Positions 17,347 to 27,063 of a DNA stretch of 64,000 nt are shown here, one piece after another (position 1 is the first letter of the stretch; each line of letters opens with the position of its first letter). The notes beneath the pieces were generated by a model that did no database searches, had not been told where the DNA came from, and was given only the letters and a program-made list of their open reading frames with translations. A program made the translations under genes and the position numbers. The stretch spans positions 5,580,001 to 5,644,000 of the forward strand of contig NZ_CP087168.1 in NCBI RefSeq assembly GCF_024748615.1, written 5' to 3'. The stretch comes from Pseudomonas sp. B21-048. GTDB taxonomy: Bacteria > Pseudomonadota > Gammaproteobacteria > Pseudomonadales > Pseudomonadaceae.

Positions 17347-17910
17347 GTGCCGCACTCAAAAACCCCCTCCGCGATATCGGTCTGGCTCGCTCGAAGCCAA
17401 CTGACGCCCCTCCCCGACACGTCTACGCTCGATTGGCTGTTCGATGAAGGATCGCTGACCCGCCGCTTGACCCGCCTGTCGAATGACAGTTTCAGCGTCA
17501 CGCCGCTGTTCGAAGGCTGGCAATCGCTGCGCGCCGACGAATGTGCTGCGCTGGAGCTGGCCGAAGGCAGTGAAGGCTGGGTACGCGAGGTGTATCTGCG
17601 CGGTCACGGTGAAGCCTGGGTGTTTGCCCGCAGCGTGGCGGCGCGTAGCGCATTGCAGGGCGATGGACTGCACATGGACGAATTGGGCAGCCGTTCACTG
17701 GGCGAATTGCTGTTTTGCGATCAGGCGTTTCAGCGCCGGGCCATCGAAGTTTGTCACTATCCTCAAGCATGGCTGCCGGTGGACGCTCAGGCGCCTGAAC
17801 TGTGGGGCCGGCGCTCGCGTTTCGACCGTGGCGCCTTGAGCGTGCTGGTGGCCGAGATCTTTCTGCCGACCTTGTGGAACGCCACCCGCGCCCATCCGGA
17901 GAACTGCTGA
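17347..17910 (+). CDS. ubiC: Chorismate-pyruvate lyase UbiC
   Basis: A 187-residue protein of usual UbiC length. It removes pyruvate from chorismate to give 4-hydroxybenzoate, the first step of ubiquinone synthesis. Family marks are [24 protein letters not shown] and the C-terminal RRSRF and [11 protein letters not shown]. The start is GTG; the nearby ATG is out of frame. The stop overlaps the start of ubiA by one base, so the pair is translationally coupled, the common pseudomonad arrangement. Confidence 0.95.
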   Translation: MPHSKTPSAISVWLARSQLTPLPDTSTLDWLFDEGSLTRRLTRLSNDSFSVTPLFEGWQSLRADECAALELAEGSEGWVREVYLRGHGEAWVFARSVAARSALQGDGLHMDELGSRSLGELLFCDQAFQRRAIEVCHYPQAWLPVDAQAPELWGRRSRFDRGALSVLVAEIFLPTLWNATRAHPENC

Positions 17911-18800
17911 TGTACCAAAGCCTGCTCAAGTCCCTGAACCGTTTGAATCCACGGGCCTGGGATTTCATTCAGCTGACCCGCATGGACAAACCGATCGGCA
18001 TTTATTTACTGCTATGGCCGACGTTGTGGGCACTCTGGATTGCCGGTGAAGGCTCGCCATCATTGGCCAATATCGTGATTTTCGTGCTCGGCGTGGTGCT
18101 GACCCGCGCCGGCGGTTGCGTGATCAACGATTGGGCGGACCGCAAGGTCGATGGCCACGTGAAACGCACCGAACAGCGGCCACTGGTGAGCGGCAAAATC
18201 AGCTCTAAAGAAGCCCTGATGTTCTTCGCGGTACTGATGGGTGTGAGCTTTCTGCTGGTGTTGTGCACCAACGCGACGACGGTCTGGCTGTCGCTGGGCG
18301 GTTTGGCCTTGGCCTTCACTTACCCGTTCATGAAGCGCTACACCTATTACCCGCAGGTGGTGCTGGGCGCAGCGTTCTCTTGGGGCATGCCGATGGCATT
18401 CACCGCCGAAACAGGTGAACTGCCGGCAACAGCCTGGTTGCTGTGGATCGCCAATCTGCTGTGGACCGTTGGCTACGACACCTATTACGCCATGACCGAT
18501 CGCGACGATGACCTGAAGATCGGGGTGAAATCCACAGCGATTCTGTTTGGCGACGCCGACAGGGTGATCATTCTGACTTTGCAAGGGTTGGCGTTGGGAT
18601 GCCTGCTGCTGGCGGGTTCGAAATTCCAGCTCGGCGGATGGTTCCACCTCGGGTTACTGGCGGCGGCGGGTTGTTTTGCGTGGGAGTTCTGGTACACCCG
18701 CAGCAAGGACCGGATGCGCTGCTTCCAGGCGTTTTTGCATAACCATTGGGCGGGGTTGGCGATTTTTGTCGGGATTGTGCTGGATTACGCGTTGCGCTGA
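17910..18800 (+). CDS. ubiA: 4-hydroxybenzoate octaprenyltransferase UbiA
   Basis: A 296-residue membrane prenyltransferase with about eight to nine helices. It joins the polyprenyl chain to 4-hydroxybenzoate in ubiquinone synthesis. The two Asp-rich motifs are visible: [15 protein letters not shown] (~69-83) and [12 protein letters not shown] (~190-201). The ATG overlaps the ubiC stop (ATGA arrangement with the TGA). It uses the ubiC product directly, so the overlap makes functional sense. Confidence 0.96.
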   Translation: MYQSLLKSLNRLNPRAWDFIQLTRMDKPIGIYLLLWPTLWALWIAGEGSPSLANIVIFVLGVVLTRAGGCVINDWADRKVDGHVKRTEQRPLVSGKISSKEALMFFAVLMGVSFLLVLCTNATTVWLSLGGLALAFTYPFMKRYTYYPQVVLGAAFSWGMPMAFTAETGELPATAWLLWIANLLWTVGYDTYYAMTDRDDDLKIGVKSTAILFGDADRVIILTLQGLALGCLLLAGSKFQLGGWFHLGLLAAAGCFAWEFWYTRSKDRMRCFQAFLHNHWAGLAIFVGIVLDYALR

Positions 18801-18875
18801 TGTTCCGAATAGATCGCAGCCTTCGGCAGCTCACCGATAACGGCGCTGCCGAGACTGTGATCGTTCGGGACTCAA

Positions 18876-19253
18876 TCAGTGCCTATACATGTGCCAGAAG
18901 CCGCCTTTACCGTCACCCATGACATCCCCCGGCTTCGCGTCCATTTTGTAGCCATACATTGGCTTGCCGTCATACGCCCATTGCATCGTGCCGTCGTCAC
19001 GCTTGATCGGCATCCACTTACCCATGGGCTTGGCATCCGTCGGCGCCATCAACGGCGGCCAGTTCGTCGCACACTCGCCCGTGCACATCGACTTGCCATC
19101 TTTGTCCTTGTCAAAGGTATACAAGGTCATACCCTTGTGGTCGACCATCATGCCGTCTTTCATCATGCCCGGATCGGCGGCAAAGACCAGGGACGGCAGC
19201 GTTAGCGCAGCAGTGACCAGCAGCGACTTCCAGGATTGAGCGATGTGCTTCAT
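18876..19253 (-). CDS. Secreted COG4315-type protein with repeated YxF/WPP motifs
   Basis: A 125-residue protein with an N-terminal signal peptide (cleavage likely after VFA-AD). The mature part has two copies of the family motif: GMTLYTFDKDKDGKSMC with CATNWPPLMAP, and KPMYGYKMDAKPGDV with GFWHMYRH. Such proteins (COG4315, 'secreted repeat' family) are periplasmic or lipoprotein-like with unknown function. Here no lipobox cysteine is present. An AAGGAAGG site precedes the start. It is transcribed away from phoB. Confidence 0.85.
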   Translation of the reverse strand: MKHIAQSWKSLLVTAALTLPSLVFAADPGMMKDGMMVDHKGMTLYTFDKDKDGKSMCTGECATNWPPLMAPTDAKPMGKWMPIKRDDGTMQWAYDGKPMYGYKMDAKPGDVMGDGKGGFWHMYRH

Positions 19254-19334
19254 GGAAACCTTCCTTTTGTGGTTGTCAGGATTCGGACTTAGAGCTTAGT
19301 TCAGGATCATGACAATCGCCGGGCGACTAAAATA

Positions 19335-19352
19335 CTGTCACACGACTGCAAT
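19335..19352 (+). promoter_or_regulatory. Pho box before phoB
   Basis: CTGTCAC-ACGA-CTGCAAT matches the PhoB direct-repeat consensus (CTGTCAT, four bases, CTGTCAT) with changes only at the repeat ends. It lies 53 bases before the phoB start, which fits autoregulation of phoBR by PhoB. Confidence 0.8.
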
Positions 19353-19405
19353 AATTCCGTTATCTAATGCGGCGCAAGACAGTTAAATGACAAGAGGATT
19401 AACGC

Positions 19406-20095
19406 ATGGTTGGCAGGAGCATTCTGATCGTCGACGACGAAGCGCCCATTCGCGAAATGATCGCCGTTGCGTTGGAAATGGCCGGCTATGACTGCCTGGA
19501 GGCGGAGAACTCGCAGCAGGCCCATGCCATTATCGTCGACCGCAAACCGGACCTGATCCTGCTCGACTGGATGCTGCCCGGCACCTCCGGCATCGAACTG
19601 GCCCGCCGCCTCAAGCGCGATGAGCTGACCGGGGATATCCCGATCATCATGCTCACTGCCAAGGGCGAAGAGGACAACAAGATCCAGGGCCTGGAAGTCG
19701 GCGCCGACGATTACATCACCAAACCGTTTTCCCCACGCGAACTGGTGGCGCGCCTGAAAGCCGTGCTGCGCCGCGCCGGCCCGACCGATGGCGAAGCGCC
19801 GATCGAAGTCGGCGGCCTGCTGCTGGACCCGATCAGCCACCGCGTGACCATTGACGGCAAACCTGCCGAGATGGGCCCGACCGAGTACCGTTTGCTGCAA
19901 TTTTTCATGACCCACCAGGAACGTGCCTACACCCGTGGCCAGTTGCTGGATCAGGTTTGGGGCGGCAATGTCTATGTCGAAGAGCGCACCGTCGATGTCC
20001 ACATCCGTCGCCTGCGCAAAGCCCTCGGCGATGCCTATGAAAATCTGGTACAAACCGTGCGCGGCACTGGCTACCGGTTTTCCACCAAGGCCTGA
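19406..20095 (+). CDS. phoB: Phosphate regulon response regulator PhoB
   Basis: A 229-residue OmpR-type regulator. The receiver domain (~1-120) has the acidic pocket DDE at 10-12, phosphoacceptor D54 in LLDWMLPG, and K105-type KPFSPRE. The winged-helix domain (~130-229) ends with [11 protein letters not shown] and TVRGTGYRF. Under phosphate starvation it is phosphorylated by PhoR and activates genes with Pho boxes, of which three are visible in this window. AGAGGA precedes the ATG. Confidence 0.98.
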   Translation: MVGRSILIVDDEAPIREMIAVALEMAGYDCLEAENSQQAHAIIVDRKPDLILLDWMLPGTSGIELARRLKRDELTGDIPIIMLTAKGEEDNKIQGLEVGADDYITKPFSPRELVARLKAVLRRAGPTDGEAPIEVGGLLLDPISHRVTIDGKPAEMGPTEYRLLQFFMTHQERAYTRGQLLDQVWGGNVYVEERTVDVHIRRLRKALGDAYENLVQTVRGTGYRFSTKA

Positions 20096-20135
20096 GCCGA
20101 CTGCGCCAGACTCGCTGACAAGGACGCATTTTTCC

Positions 20136-21458
20136 GTGAACCAAAACTGGCATGGCACCCTGATTCGCCACATGCTGCTGCTGGTCACCGCCTGCCTGGT
20201 GATCGGCCTGATTTCCGGCTACTACGGCTGGAGCCTCGCCGTGGGCCTGGGCCTTTATCTGGCCTGGACCCTCAAACAACTGCTGCGCCTGCACGAATGG
20301 CTGCGCCTGCACAAACCCGATGAAGCACCGCCCGATGGCTATGGCCTGTGGGGCGAAGTGTTCGACAGCATCTACCACTTGCAACGCCGCGACCAACGGG
20401 TGCGCGGGCGCCTGCAAGCGGTTATCGACCGGGTCCAGGAATCCACCGCGGCGCTGAAAGACGCGGTGATCATGCTCGACAGCGATGGCAACCTGGAATG
20501 GTGGAACCGTGCCGCCGAAACCCTGTTGGGTCTCAAGACTCCACAGGACAGCGGCCAGCCCGTGACCAACCTGGTGCGCCATCCGCGCTTCAAGGAATAC
20601 TTCGAACAGGACAGCTACGCCGAGCCGTTGGAAATTCCTTCGCCGATCAATGATCGCCTGCGTATTCAGTTGTACATCACCCGCTACGGCAACAATGAAC
20701 ACTTGATGCTGGTGCGCGACGTGACGCGTATCCATCAGCTGGAACAGATGCGCAAAGACTTCATCGCCAACGTGTCCCACGAGCTGCGCACGCCGCTGAC
20801 GGTGATCTGCGGCTACCTGGAAACCCTGCTCGACAACGTCGAGGAAGTGAACCCGCGCTGGACCCGTGCACTGCAGCAGATGCAGCAGCAAGGCGGGCGC
20901 ATGCAGACCTTGCTGAACGATTTGCTGCTGCTGGCCAAACTGGAAGCCACCGATTACCCGTCGGACAATCAACCAGTGTCCATCGACAGCCTGCTGCAAT
21001 CGATCAAGGGCGACGCTCAGCAACTGTCCGGCCAAAAAAACCAGCACATCAGCCTGGAAGCCGATCCAACGATTCTGCTCAAGGGCAGCGAAGCCGAATT
21101 GCGCAGCGCCTTTTCCAACCTGGTGTTCAATGCCGTGAAATACACCCCGGCCGAAGGCAATATCCGCATCCGCTGGTGGGGTGATGATCAAGGCGCGCAT
21201 TTGAGCGTGCAGGATTCAGGGATCGGCATCGACAGCAAACACTTGCCGCGTCTGACCGAGCGCTTCTACCGCGTCGACTCCAGCCGCAACTCCAACACCG
21301 GCGGCACCGGGCTGGGGCTGGCCATCGTCAAACATGTGTTGCTGCGCCACCGGGCACGTATGGAAATCAGCAGTGTGCCGGGGCATGGCAGCACGTTTAC
21401 CTGCCATTTTGCGCCGGCCCAAGTGACGAAATCCCGCGTCATCAGCACCGCCGATTGA
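20136..21458 (+). CDS. phoR: Phosphate regulon sensor kinase PhoR
   Basis: A 440-residue membrane histidine kinase. Two hydrophobic helices (~11-48), a PAS domain (~95-200), H-box NVSHELRTP with H215, then N-box NAVKYTP and G-boxes GIGID and GTGLGLAI. It has no large periplasmic sensor domain; PhoR senses phosphate through PstSCAB and PhoU. GTG start chosen to begin MNQNWHG, just before the first helix, which gives usual PhoR length. It follows phoB by 40 bases in one operon. Confidence 0.97.
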   Translation: MNQNWHGTLIRHMLLLVTACLVIGLISGYYGWSLAVGLGLYLAWTLKQLLRLHEWLRLHKPDEAPPDGYGLWGEVFDSIYHLQRRDQRVRGRLQAVIDRVQESTAALKDAVIMLDSDGNLEWWNRAAETLLGLKTPQDSGQPVTNLVRHPRFKEYFEQDSYAEPLEIPSPINDRLRIQLYITRYGNNEHLMLVRDVTRIHQLEQMRKDFIANVSHELRTPLTVICGYLETLLDNVEEVNPRWTRALQQMQQQGGRMQTLLNDLLLLAKLEATDYPSDNQPVSIDSLLQSIKGDAQQLSGQKNQHISLEADPTILLKGSEAELRSAFSNLVFNAVKYTPAEGNIRIRWWGDDQGAHLSVQDSGIGIDSKHLPRLTERFYRVDSSRNSNTGGTGLGLAIVKHVLLRHRARMEISSVPGHGSTFTCHFAPAQVTKSRVISTAD

Positions 21459-21580
21459 TACCGGCCAGCACTCGCCACTAGGCAAGCCAAGAGTCAGCCG
21501 CTACATTGGCTGACTTGTGCCTGCCCTTCAGGCGCACTTTTTTCTCTCCTTTTGAATTACGGAACCCGCAAAACTCCATC

Positions 21581-22921
21581 ATGGACCCTTCCCCTGGCTT
21601 GACTCTCGCGACACTCTTCGCCGATTTCGGCATGATTCTTTTTGCTCTGATCCTGGTTTTGCTCAACGGCTTTTTCGTTGCGGCGGAATTTGCCATGGTC
21701 AAATTGCGCTCGACCCGGGTCGAAGCCATCGCAGAACAGCACGGCTGGCGCGGGCACATCCTGCGCACCGTGCACAGTCAGCTCGATGCTTACCTGTCAG
21801 CATGCCAATTGGGTATCACCCTCGCCTCCCTGGGCCTTGGCTGGGTCGGTGAACCGGCGTTCGCACACCTCCTCGAGCCAGTGCTCGAAGCGGTCGGTGT
21901 ACAGTCCGCTGAAGTGGTCAAGGCCGTGTCGTTCTTCACCGCGTTCTTTATCATTTCGTACCTGCACATCGTGGTCGGCGAACTGGCCCCGAAATCCTGG
22001 GCCATCCGCAAACCCGAGCTGCTGTCGCTCTGGACGGCCGTGCCGCTGTACCTGTTCTACTGGGCCATGTACCCGGCCATTTACCTGCTCAACGCCAGCG
22101 CCAACCAGATCCTGCGGATCGCCGGCCAGGGTGAACCCGGCCCGCATCACGAGCACCATTACAGCCGTGAAGAACTGAAACTGATCCTGCACTCCAGCCG
22201 TGGCCAGGACCCGAGCGACCAAGGCATGCGCGTTTTGGCCTCGGCGGTGGAAATGGGCGAGCTGGAAGTGGTCGATTGGGCCAACTCCCGGGAAGACCTG
22301 GTCACACTTGAGTTCAACGCGCCGCTCAAGGAAATCCTGGCGCTGTTCCGTCGCCACAAGTTCAGCCGCTACCCGGTGTACGACAGCGAACGCCAGGAGT
22401 TCGTCGGCCTGCTGCACATCAAGGATCTGTTGCTGGAACTGGCGGCCCTGGATCACATTCCCGAGTCGTTCAACCTCGCCGAACTGACCCGGCCGCTGGA
22501 GCGCATATCGCGTCACATGCCGCTGTCGCAGCTGCTAGAACAGTTTCGCAAGGGCGGTTCGCATTTCGCTGTGGTCGAAGAAGCCGACGGCAACATCATC
22601 GGCTACCTGACCATGGAAGACGTGCTGGAAGTGCTGGTGGGCGACATTCAGGATGAACACCGCAAGGCTGAACGCGGGATCCTCGCGTATCAGCCGGGCA
22701 AACTGTTGGTGCGCGGCGATACGCCGCTGTTCAAGGTGGAACGCCTGTTGGGTATCGACCTGGACCACATCGAAGCCGAAACCCTCGCCGGGCTGGTCTA
22801 CGAAACCCTGAAACGGGTGCCGGAAGAGGAAGAAGTGCTAGAGGTCGAAGGCTTGCGGATCATCATCAAGAAGATGAAAGGGCCGAAGATTGTTTTGGCC
22901 AAGGTGTTGATGCTCGACTAG
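21581..22921 (+). CDS. CNNM/CBS hemolysin-like (CorC_HlyC) membrane protein
   Basis: A 446-residue protein with the CNNM transmembrane domain (~10-190; NGFFVAAEFAMVKLR and VVGELAPKSW are family marks), tandem CBS domains (~215-345, with SRYPVYD and GLLHIKDLL) and a C-terminal CorC_HlyC transporter-associated domain (~355-446). Relatives take part in Mg2+/Co2+ homeostasis; the name hemolysin is historical. ATG at MDPSPGLT chosen because the preceding in-frame residues look unlike the family start. It lies between phoR and a peptidase gene, as in other pseudomonads. Confidence 0.9.
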   Translation: MDPSPGLTLATLFADFGMILFALILVLLNGFFVAAEFAMVKLRSTRVEAIAEQHGWRGHILRTVHSQLDAYLSACQLGITLASLGLGWVGEPAFAHLLEPVLEAVGVQSAEVVKAVSFFTAFFIISYLHIVVGELAPKSWAIRKPELLSLWTAVPLYLFYWAMYPAIYLLNASANQILRIAGQGEPGPHHEHHYSREELKLILHSSRGQDPSDQGMRVLASAVEMGELEVVDWANSREDLVTLEFNAPLKEILALFRRHKFSRYPVYDSERQEFVGLLHIKDLLLELAALDHIPESFNLAELTRPLERISRHMPLSQLLEQFRKGGSHFAVVEEADGNIIGYLTMEDVLEVLVGDIQDEHRKAERGILAYQPGKLLVRGDTPLFKVERLLGIDLDHIEAETLAGLVYETLKRVPEEEEVLEVEGLRIIIKKMKGPKIVLAKVLMLD

Positions 22922-22931
22922 GTGTGATACC

Positions 22932-23075
22932 GGTGGCGAGCGGGTTCTTGCTCCCGCTGGGTCGCGAAGCGGCCCCAATCCTGCAACCGCGCTTACCCGG
23001 GTACACCGCATTCACCGGTTTACGACTGCTGCGCCCAAACGCGGACCGGCCGGTGGGAGCAAGCTCCCTCGCCAC
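22932..23075. repeat. REPIN: paired inverted REP sequences
   Basis: The block begins GTGGCGAGCGGG..TTGCTCCC and ends with an approximate reverse complement, GGGAGCAAGCTCCCTCGCCAC, with a GGGTCGCGAAGCGGCCCC loop side. It matches the other REP pair in this window near the LysR gene. These mobile-like pairs are scattered between genes in fluorescent pseudomonads. Confidence 0.85.
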
Positions 23076-23091
23076 AGTAGATCTCCATCGT

Positions 23092-23988
23092 TCATTTCTT
23101 GCCCAACGCAAAGTTGGGCAACGCGCCTACCGGTTGATTGAACTGGTACGGAATCGACACCAACCCCAAGCCGGTATTACGCTGCACCACGAAGTGCAGG
23201 TGCGGGCCGCTGCTGTTGCCGGTGTTGCCCGACAGCGCCAGCGCACTGCCCACCACCACGCGCTGACCTTCCCGCACGTTGACCGAACCTTTCTTGAGGT
23301 GCAGGTATACGCCCATGGTCCCGTCATCGTGCAATACCCGCACGAAATTGCCCGACGGATCGTTGCCGCGCCCGGTCTGGCCATTCTCGGTTTTAACCAC
23401 CATCCCGCCGCGCGCCGCGATGATCGGCGTACCTTCGGGCATCGCGATGTCCATCGCATAACGGTTCTTCGGCCCGTAGTGACTGTATTTGCCATTGGCG
23501 CCCTGACTCAACCGAAACGGCCCGCCGCGCCACGGCAATGGATATCGATAGGCCATAGCGGCCCCTGCGGGGTCGCCCATGGAATATTCGAACCTTGGGG
23601 TATACGCCAGCGGCCTTCCGGCCTTCGTCGCCTTGAGCAGCGCCAGACGGATGTTACTGCGCGCCGGCAGAACCCGACGGATCGGCCGGCTCGGCGCGCC
23701 GCTGACGTTATTCAGCCCGGAAAAACTCAGCTCGATCTCGACCGGCGCATATAGATCGTTGCGCACGAACACACTGTCCATGCCCCCCTGCTTCTTGATA
23801 TCGAGGTACACCTGCCGCTCAAGGCGCTCGACCATCCGGTCTCGAAAAACGAACACCTTCGCGCCTTTGGTGGGGCGGTCACTATAAGAGACCACGCCAC
23901 TGGCATTGGTGGACCTGTAGATCGTCATGGCCACAACCGAGGTGGAGGCCATGAACAGACCACAGAAAAACAGCAGGCGCGCGAGCAT
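23092..23988 (-). CDS. Secreted M23-family peptidase with DUF4124-like N-terminus
   Basis: A 298-residue exported protein. After a signal peptide (~1-20) comes a short DUF4124-like part (MTIYRSTNASGVVSYSDRP), a beta-rich middle, and the M23 (LytM) domain at the C-terminus. The zinc ligands appear as HYGPKNRYAMDIAMPEG and GPHLHF. M23 enzymes cut peptidoglycan crosslinks or act as amidase activators. ATG chosen two codons inside a possible TTG start. It is conserved at this place between the CNNM gene and the response regulator in pseudomonads, as I recall. Confidence 0.88.
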   Translation of the reverse strand: MLARLLFFCGLFMASTSVVAMTIYRSTNASGVVSYSDRPTKGAKVFVFRDRMVERLERQVYLDIKKQGGMDSVFVRNDLYAPVEIELSFSGLNNVSGAPSRPIRRVLPARSNIRLALLKATKAGRPLAYTPRFEYSMGDPAGAAMAYRYPLPWRGGPFRLSQGANGKYSHYGPKNRYAMDIAMPEGTPIIAARGGMVVKTENGQTGRGNDPSGNFVRVLHDDGTMGVYLHLKKGSVNVREGQRVVVGSALALSGNTGNSSGPHLHFVVQRNTGLGLVSIPYQFNQPVGALPNFALGKK

Positions 23989-24074
23989 GGGCAAGATTCT
24001 GTCGAGTAAGGCCTGGGAAGGAGCCTAGCAGCTGAAATGGACCAGCGTAGTCGACAGATGTTTCAAGATGGGTG

Positions 24075-24111
24075 GCTGATCGTTCCCACGCTCTGCGTTG
24101 GAACGATCAGC
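24075..24111. repeat. REP-like perfect hairpin
   Basis: Arms GCTGATCGTTCC and GGAACGATCAGC flank a CACGCTCTGCGTT-type loop. A related hairpin group with GATCGTTCCCACGC lies near 56.4 kb. It sits between the divergent ends of two genes and lacks a T-run, so it looks like a repeat family rather than a terminator. Confidence 0.75.
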
Positions 24112-24119
24112 GGTAAACG

Positions 24120-25070
24120 TTATGCGCCCGGTACGAAATGCTTCTGCGCCGTGCCACGGGCGATCAGGCGGGAGATGTAGTCGAGCTTCTGTGCGTCCTG
24201 GTCGACAAAGCGGAAGGTCAGTTGCAGCCACTCGCTGTCGGGTTTCGGCTCGTGGGCGACAATGGCATGCAGGTAGCCGTTGAGGCGGGCGATTTCGGCG
24301 TTGTCGCCCTGTTCCAGGTCGAGCACGGCGCTGTCGAGGACTTGCGGCAGCGTATCGGTGCGTTTCACCACCAACAGCGCTTCCTTGATGCTCAAGGCTT
24401 TGATCACGCACTGCTGAGTACCGTTTGGCAGGCGCAGTTGGCCCTGACCACGACCACCAGCGGATGCCGCGGAGGCAACAGGTGCCTTGACCGGCGGGCT
24501 GTTAAGCAGGCCGCGAGACGGTGCGGCGGTCGGGGTTGGCGCAGCAGCGACAGGCTTGGCGAACGGGTTGACGACGGCTGCCGATGGGGTAGCCAGGGCA
24601 GCTTTACCGCCGGTCAACGCGCTGAGGGAATCATTGCCGAACGCCGAGTTCATTTTGGTCGGCGCGCTGTTCATCAAGGTGTCGAGTTTGCCGACCTTGT
24701 TCAGCGCCTGCTTGACCTTGGTCAGCAACTGCTCATTGGTGAACGGCTTGCTGACATAACCGGAAACCCCGGCCTGGATAGCCTGGACCACGTTCTCTTT
24801 GTCGCCACGGCTGGTGACCATCACGAACGGCATGGTCTTGAGGTTGTCTTGCTCACGGCACCAGGTCAGCAGTTCAAGACCGGACATTTCCGGCATTTCC
24901 CAGTCGCACAGGACCAGGTCGAACGCTTCTTTGGCCAGCATGGCCTGGGCTTTTTTGCCGTTGACTGCATCTTCGGTCCGGATCCCCGGGAAGTAGTTGC
25001 GCAGGCACTTCTTCACCAGGTCACGAATGAACGACGCATCGTCCACGACCAATACACTGATCTTGCTCAT
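24120..25070 (-). CDS. Two-domain response regulator (receiver plus PilZ-like C-terminus)
   Basis: A 316-residue protein. The receiver covers ~1-125, with DD at 10-11, acceptor D56 in LVLCDWEMP and K in YVSKPFT. A long Ala/Pro/Ser linker (~150-215) follows, then a C-terminal domain (~220-315) with no obvious DNA-binding helix. That domain may bind a partner; it is not clearly identifiable. The first residues MSKISVLVVDD follow AGGGG. A homologue lies beside phoU in other pseudomonads from memory. Output is unknown, and PilZ is only a guess from size and beta-rich content. Confidence 0.75.
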   Translation of the reverse strand: MSKISVLVVDDASFIRDLVKKCLRNYFPGIRTEDAVNGKKAQAMLAKEAFDLVLCDWEMPEMSGLELLTWCREQDNLKTMPFVMVTSRGDKENVVQAIQAGVSGYVSKPFTNEQLLTKVKQALNKVGKLDTLMNSAPTKMNSAFGNDSLSALTGGKAALATPSAAVVNPFAKPVAAAPTPTAAPSRGLLNSPPVKAPVASAASAGGRGQGQLRLPNGTQQCVIKALSIKEALLVVKRTDTLPQVLDSAVLDLEQGDNAEIARLNGYLHAIVAHEPKPDSEWLQLTFRFVDQDAQKLDYISRLIARGTAQKHFVPGA

Positions 25071-25210
25071 CCAACACCCCTTTAAAAATCCCGGCAAGCA
25101 TAACGCTGGCTGATGGCACTTTGCCAAAACTCTTCAGTCACGCCGGGACTTTTCGTTCGCGGGTGCTGCTTTTCTATTCGGCTTTTCAATTCGAGAGCCT
25201 CACGCAAACA

Positions 25211-25243
25211 AAAACGCCCGGCCAAAAGGGCCGGGCGCTTTTC
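25211..25243 (-). terminator. Terminator downstream of phoU
   Basis: A strong hairpin with arms CGCCCGGCC and GGCCGGGCG around a short A-rich loop, with flanking A-run and T-run. It lies immediately after the phoU stop on the minus strand and separates the pst-phoU operon from the response regulator gene. Confidence 0.9.
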
Positions 25244-25253
25244 TTGGGCAATC

Positions 25254-26015
25254 TTACTTATCGTCAGCTTTGCCCGGAACATTAGCGGTTTCGGCACTTG
25301 TGCCTTCAACTTCTTCCTTCATGCGCTTGAGGCCCAAGTGACGCACGTCGGTGCCGCGCACCAGGTAAATCACCAGTTCCGAGATATTGCGCGCGTGGTC
25401 GCCGATACGCTCCAGCGAGCGCAGCACCCAGATAATGCTCAAGACCCGTGAGATAGAGCGCGGGTCTTCCATCATGTAGGTGGCCAGCTCACGCAGTGCG
25501 GTCTTGTATTCGCGGTCGATGATCTTATCGTACTGCGCCACCGACAACGCCAGGTCGGCGTCGAAGCGGGCAAACGCATCCAAGGCATCGCGAACCATAT
25601 TGCGCACCTGGTCGCCGATGTGGCGAACCTCGACGTAACCGCGCGGCGCTTCGCCTTCTTCGCACAACTGGATGGCACGACGGGCGATCTTGGTGGCTTC
25701 GTCGCCGATGCGCTCCAGATCGATCACCGATTTGGAGATGCTGATGATCAACCGCAAGTCCGACGCCGCCGGCTGACGACGGGCCAGGATGCGCAGGCAT
25801 TCTTCGTCGATGTTGCGTTCCATCTGGTTGATCTGGTCGTCGATCTCGCGAACCTGCTGGGCCAGGCCGGAGTCAGCCTCGATCAACGCGGTGACCGCGT
25901 CGTTGACCTGCTTCTCGACCAGCCCGCCCATGGCCAGGAGGTGGCTGCGCACTTCCTCGAGCTCAGCGTTGAACTGCTGGGAGATGTGATGGGTAAGGCC
26001 TTCTTTACTAATCAT
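25254..26015 (-). CDS. phoU: Phosphate signalling protein PhoU
   Basis: A 253-residue all-helical protein made of two PhoU repeats, each with an E/DxxxD metal-binding motif (SVIDLERIGDEATKIAR ~85-100; RSLERIGDHARNISELV ~190-206). It links the Pst transporter to PhoR and represses the Pho regulon when phosphate is plentiful. The start at MISKEGLTHH follows GGAG. It is the last gene of pstC-pstA-pstB-phoU. The C-terminal tail (GTSAETANVPGKADDK) is longer than in E. coli. Confidence 0.97.
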   Translation of the reverse strand: MISKEGLTHHISQQFNAELEEVRSHLLAMGGLVEKQVNDAVTALIEADSGLAQQVREIDDQINQMERNIDEECLRILARRQPAASDLRLIISISKSVIDLERIGDEATKIARRAIQLCEEGEAPRGYVEVRHIGDQVRNMVRDALDAFARFDADLALSVAQYDKIIDREYKTALRELATYMMEDPRSISRVLSIIWVLRSLERIGDHARNISELVIYLVRGTDVRHLGLKRMKEEVEGTSAETANVPGKADDK

Positions 26016-26034
26016 CTTGTTCGCTCCGCGAAAG

Positions 26035-26128
26035 TTGCAAGCTTCAAGCCGCAAGCTTCAAGCAGTTATGTATAAGTCCTGATATCGCACCGCTTCTTTC
26101 TTGCCGCTTGCAGCTTGACGCTTGCGGC
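26035..26128. repeat. GCTTGMA-type heptamer repeat cluster, phoU side of pstB
   Basis: Several copies of CTTGCAGC/GCAAGCTTCAAG and their complements (GCAAGCTTCAAG, GCCGCTTGCAGCTTGACGC) fill the gap between pstB and phoU. A second cluster lies on the other side of pstB. Such Pseudomonas intergenic repeats can form hairpins in the operon transcript. Confidence 0.8.
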
Positions 26129-26135
26129 TGTATGG

Positions 26136-26969
26136 CTAGCCGTACCGTCCTGTGATGTAGTCTTCGGTCTGCTTCTTCGCCGGATTGGTGAACAGCGTAT
26201 CGGTGTCGCCGAATTCCACCAGTTTGCCCATGTACATGAACGCCGTGTAGTCGGAAACCCGCGCGGCCTGTTGCATGTTGTGGGTCACGATAACAATGGT
26301 GAACTTGGATTTCAGTTCGTAGATCAGCTCTTCGACTTTCAGCGTCGAGATCGGGTCGAGTGCCGAGCACGGTTCATCGAGCAGCAATACTTCCGGCTCC
26401 ACGGCGATGGTGCGGGCAATCACCAGACGTTGCTGCTGACCACCGGACAGGCCAAGGGCCGACTCGTGCAGACGGTCTTTGACCTCATCCCACAACGCTG
26501 CGCCTTTCAACGCCCACTCAACGGCTTCGTCGAGGATGCGTTTCTTGTTGATGCCCTGGATGCGCAAACCGTAAACCACGTTTTCGTAGATGGTTTTCGG
26601 GAATGGGTTGGGCTTCTGGAACACCATCCCGACCCGGCGACGCAGCTCGGCCACGTCCTCGCCCTTGCGATAGATGTTGTTGCCATAGAGGTTGATCGCG
26701 CCGTCGACGCGGCAGCCGTCCACCAGGTCGTTCATGCGGTTGAAGGTGCGCAACAGCGTGGACTTGCCGCAGCCGGATGGGCCGATGAAGGCGGTCACGC
26801 GCTGTTTCGGGATGTTCATGCTGACGTCGAACAGCGCTTGTTTGTCGCCGTAGAACAGGCTCAGGCCCGGCACTTCGATGGCCACGGTTTCCTGTTCGAG
26901 GCTCAGGCTCTGTTTGTTGCGGCCCAAGGCCGACATGTTGATGCCGTGAGTGTGTGCTTCGTGCTGCAT
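26136..26969 (-). CDS. pstB: Phosphate ABC transporter ATPase PstB
   Basis: A 277-residue ABC ATPase with Walker [10 protein letters not shown]-loop [10 protein letters not shown], signature LSGGQQQR, Walker [13 protein letters not shown] and switch histidine in IVIVTHN. It powers phosphate import by PstSCA and also passes on the phosphate signal to PhoR. The start at MQHEAHTHG follows GGAGTGAG; an ATG six codons earlier lies in the ribosome site. An extra N-terminal ~20 residues with several His are longer than in E. coli. Confidence 0.98.
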   Translation of the reverse strand: MQHEAHTHGINMSALGRNKQSLSLEQETVAIEVPGLSLFYGDKQALFDVSMNIPKQRVTAFIGPSGCGKSTLLRTFNRMNDLVDGCRVDGAINLYGNNIYRKGEDVAELRRRVGMVFQKPNPFPKTIYENVVYGLRIQGINKKRILDEAVEWALKGAALWDEVKDRLHESALGLSGGQQQRLVIARTIAVEPEVLLLDEPCSALDPISTLKVEELIYELKSKFTIVIVTHNMQQAARVSDYTAFMYMGKLVEFGDTDTLFTNPAKKQTEDYITGRYG

Positions 26970-26984
26970 GGGTCTCACTCCGTT

Positions 26985-27056
26985 CATAGCTGCAAGCTTC
27001 TAGCTGCAAGCTGCAAGTTTTGAGCAAAAGCGGCTTGTAGCTTGCCGCTTGTGGCT
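26985..27056. repeat. GCTTGMA-type heptamer repeat cluster, pstA side of pstB
   Basis: Repeated AGCTGCAAGCTTCTAGCTGCAAGC-like units with GCAAGTTTTGAGC and GGCTTGTAGC fill the short gap between pstA and pstB. It is the partner of the cluster between pstB and phoU, so the pair flanks pstB on both sides. Confidence 0.8.
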
Positions 27057-27063
27057 AATGGCT

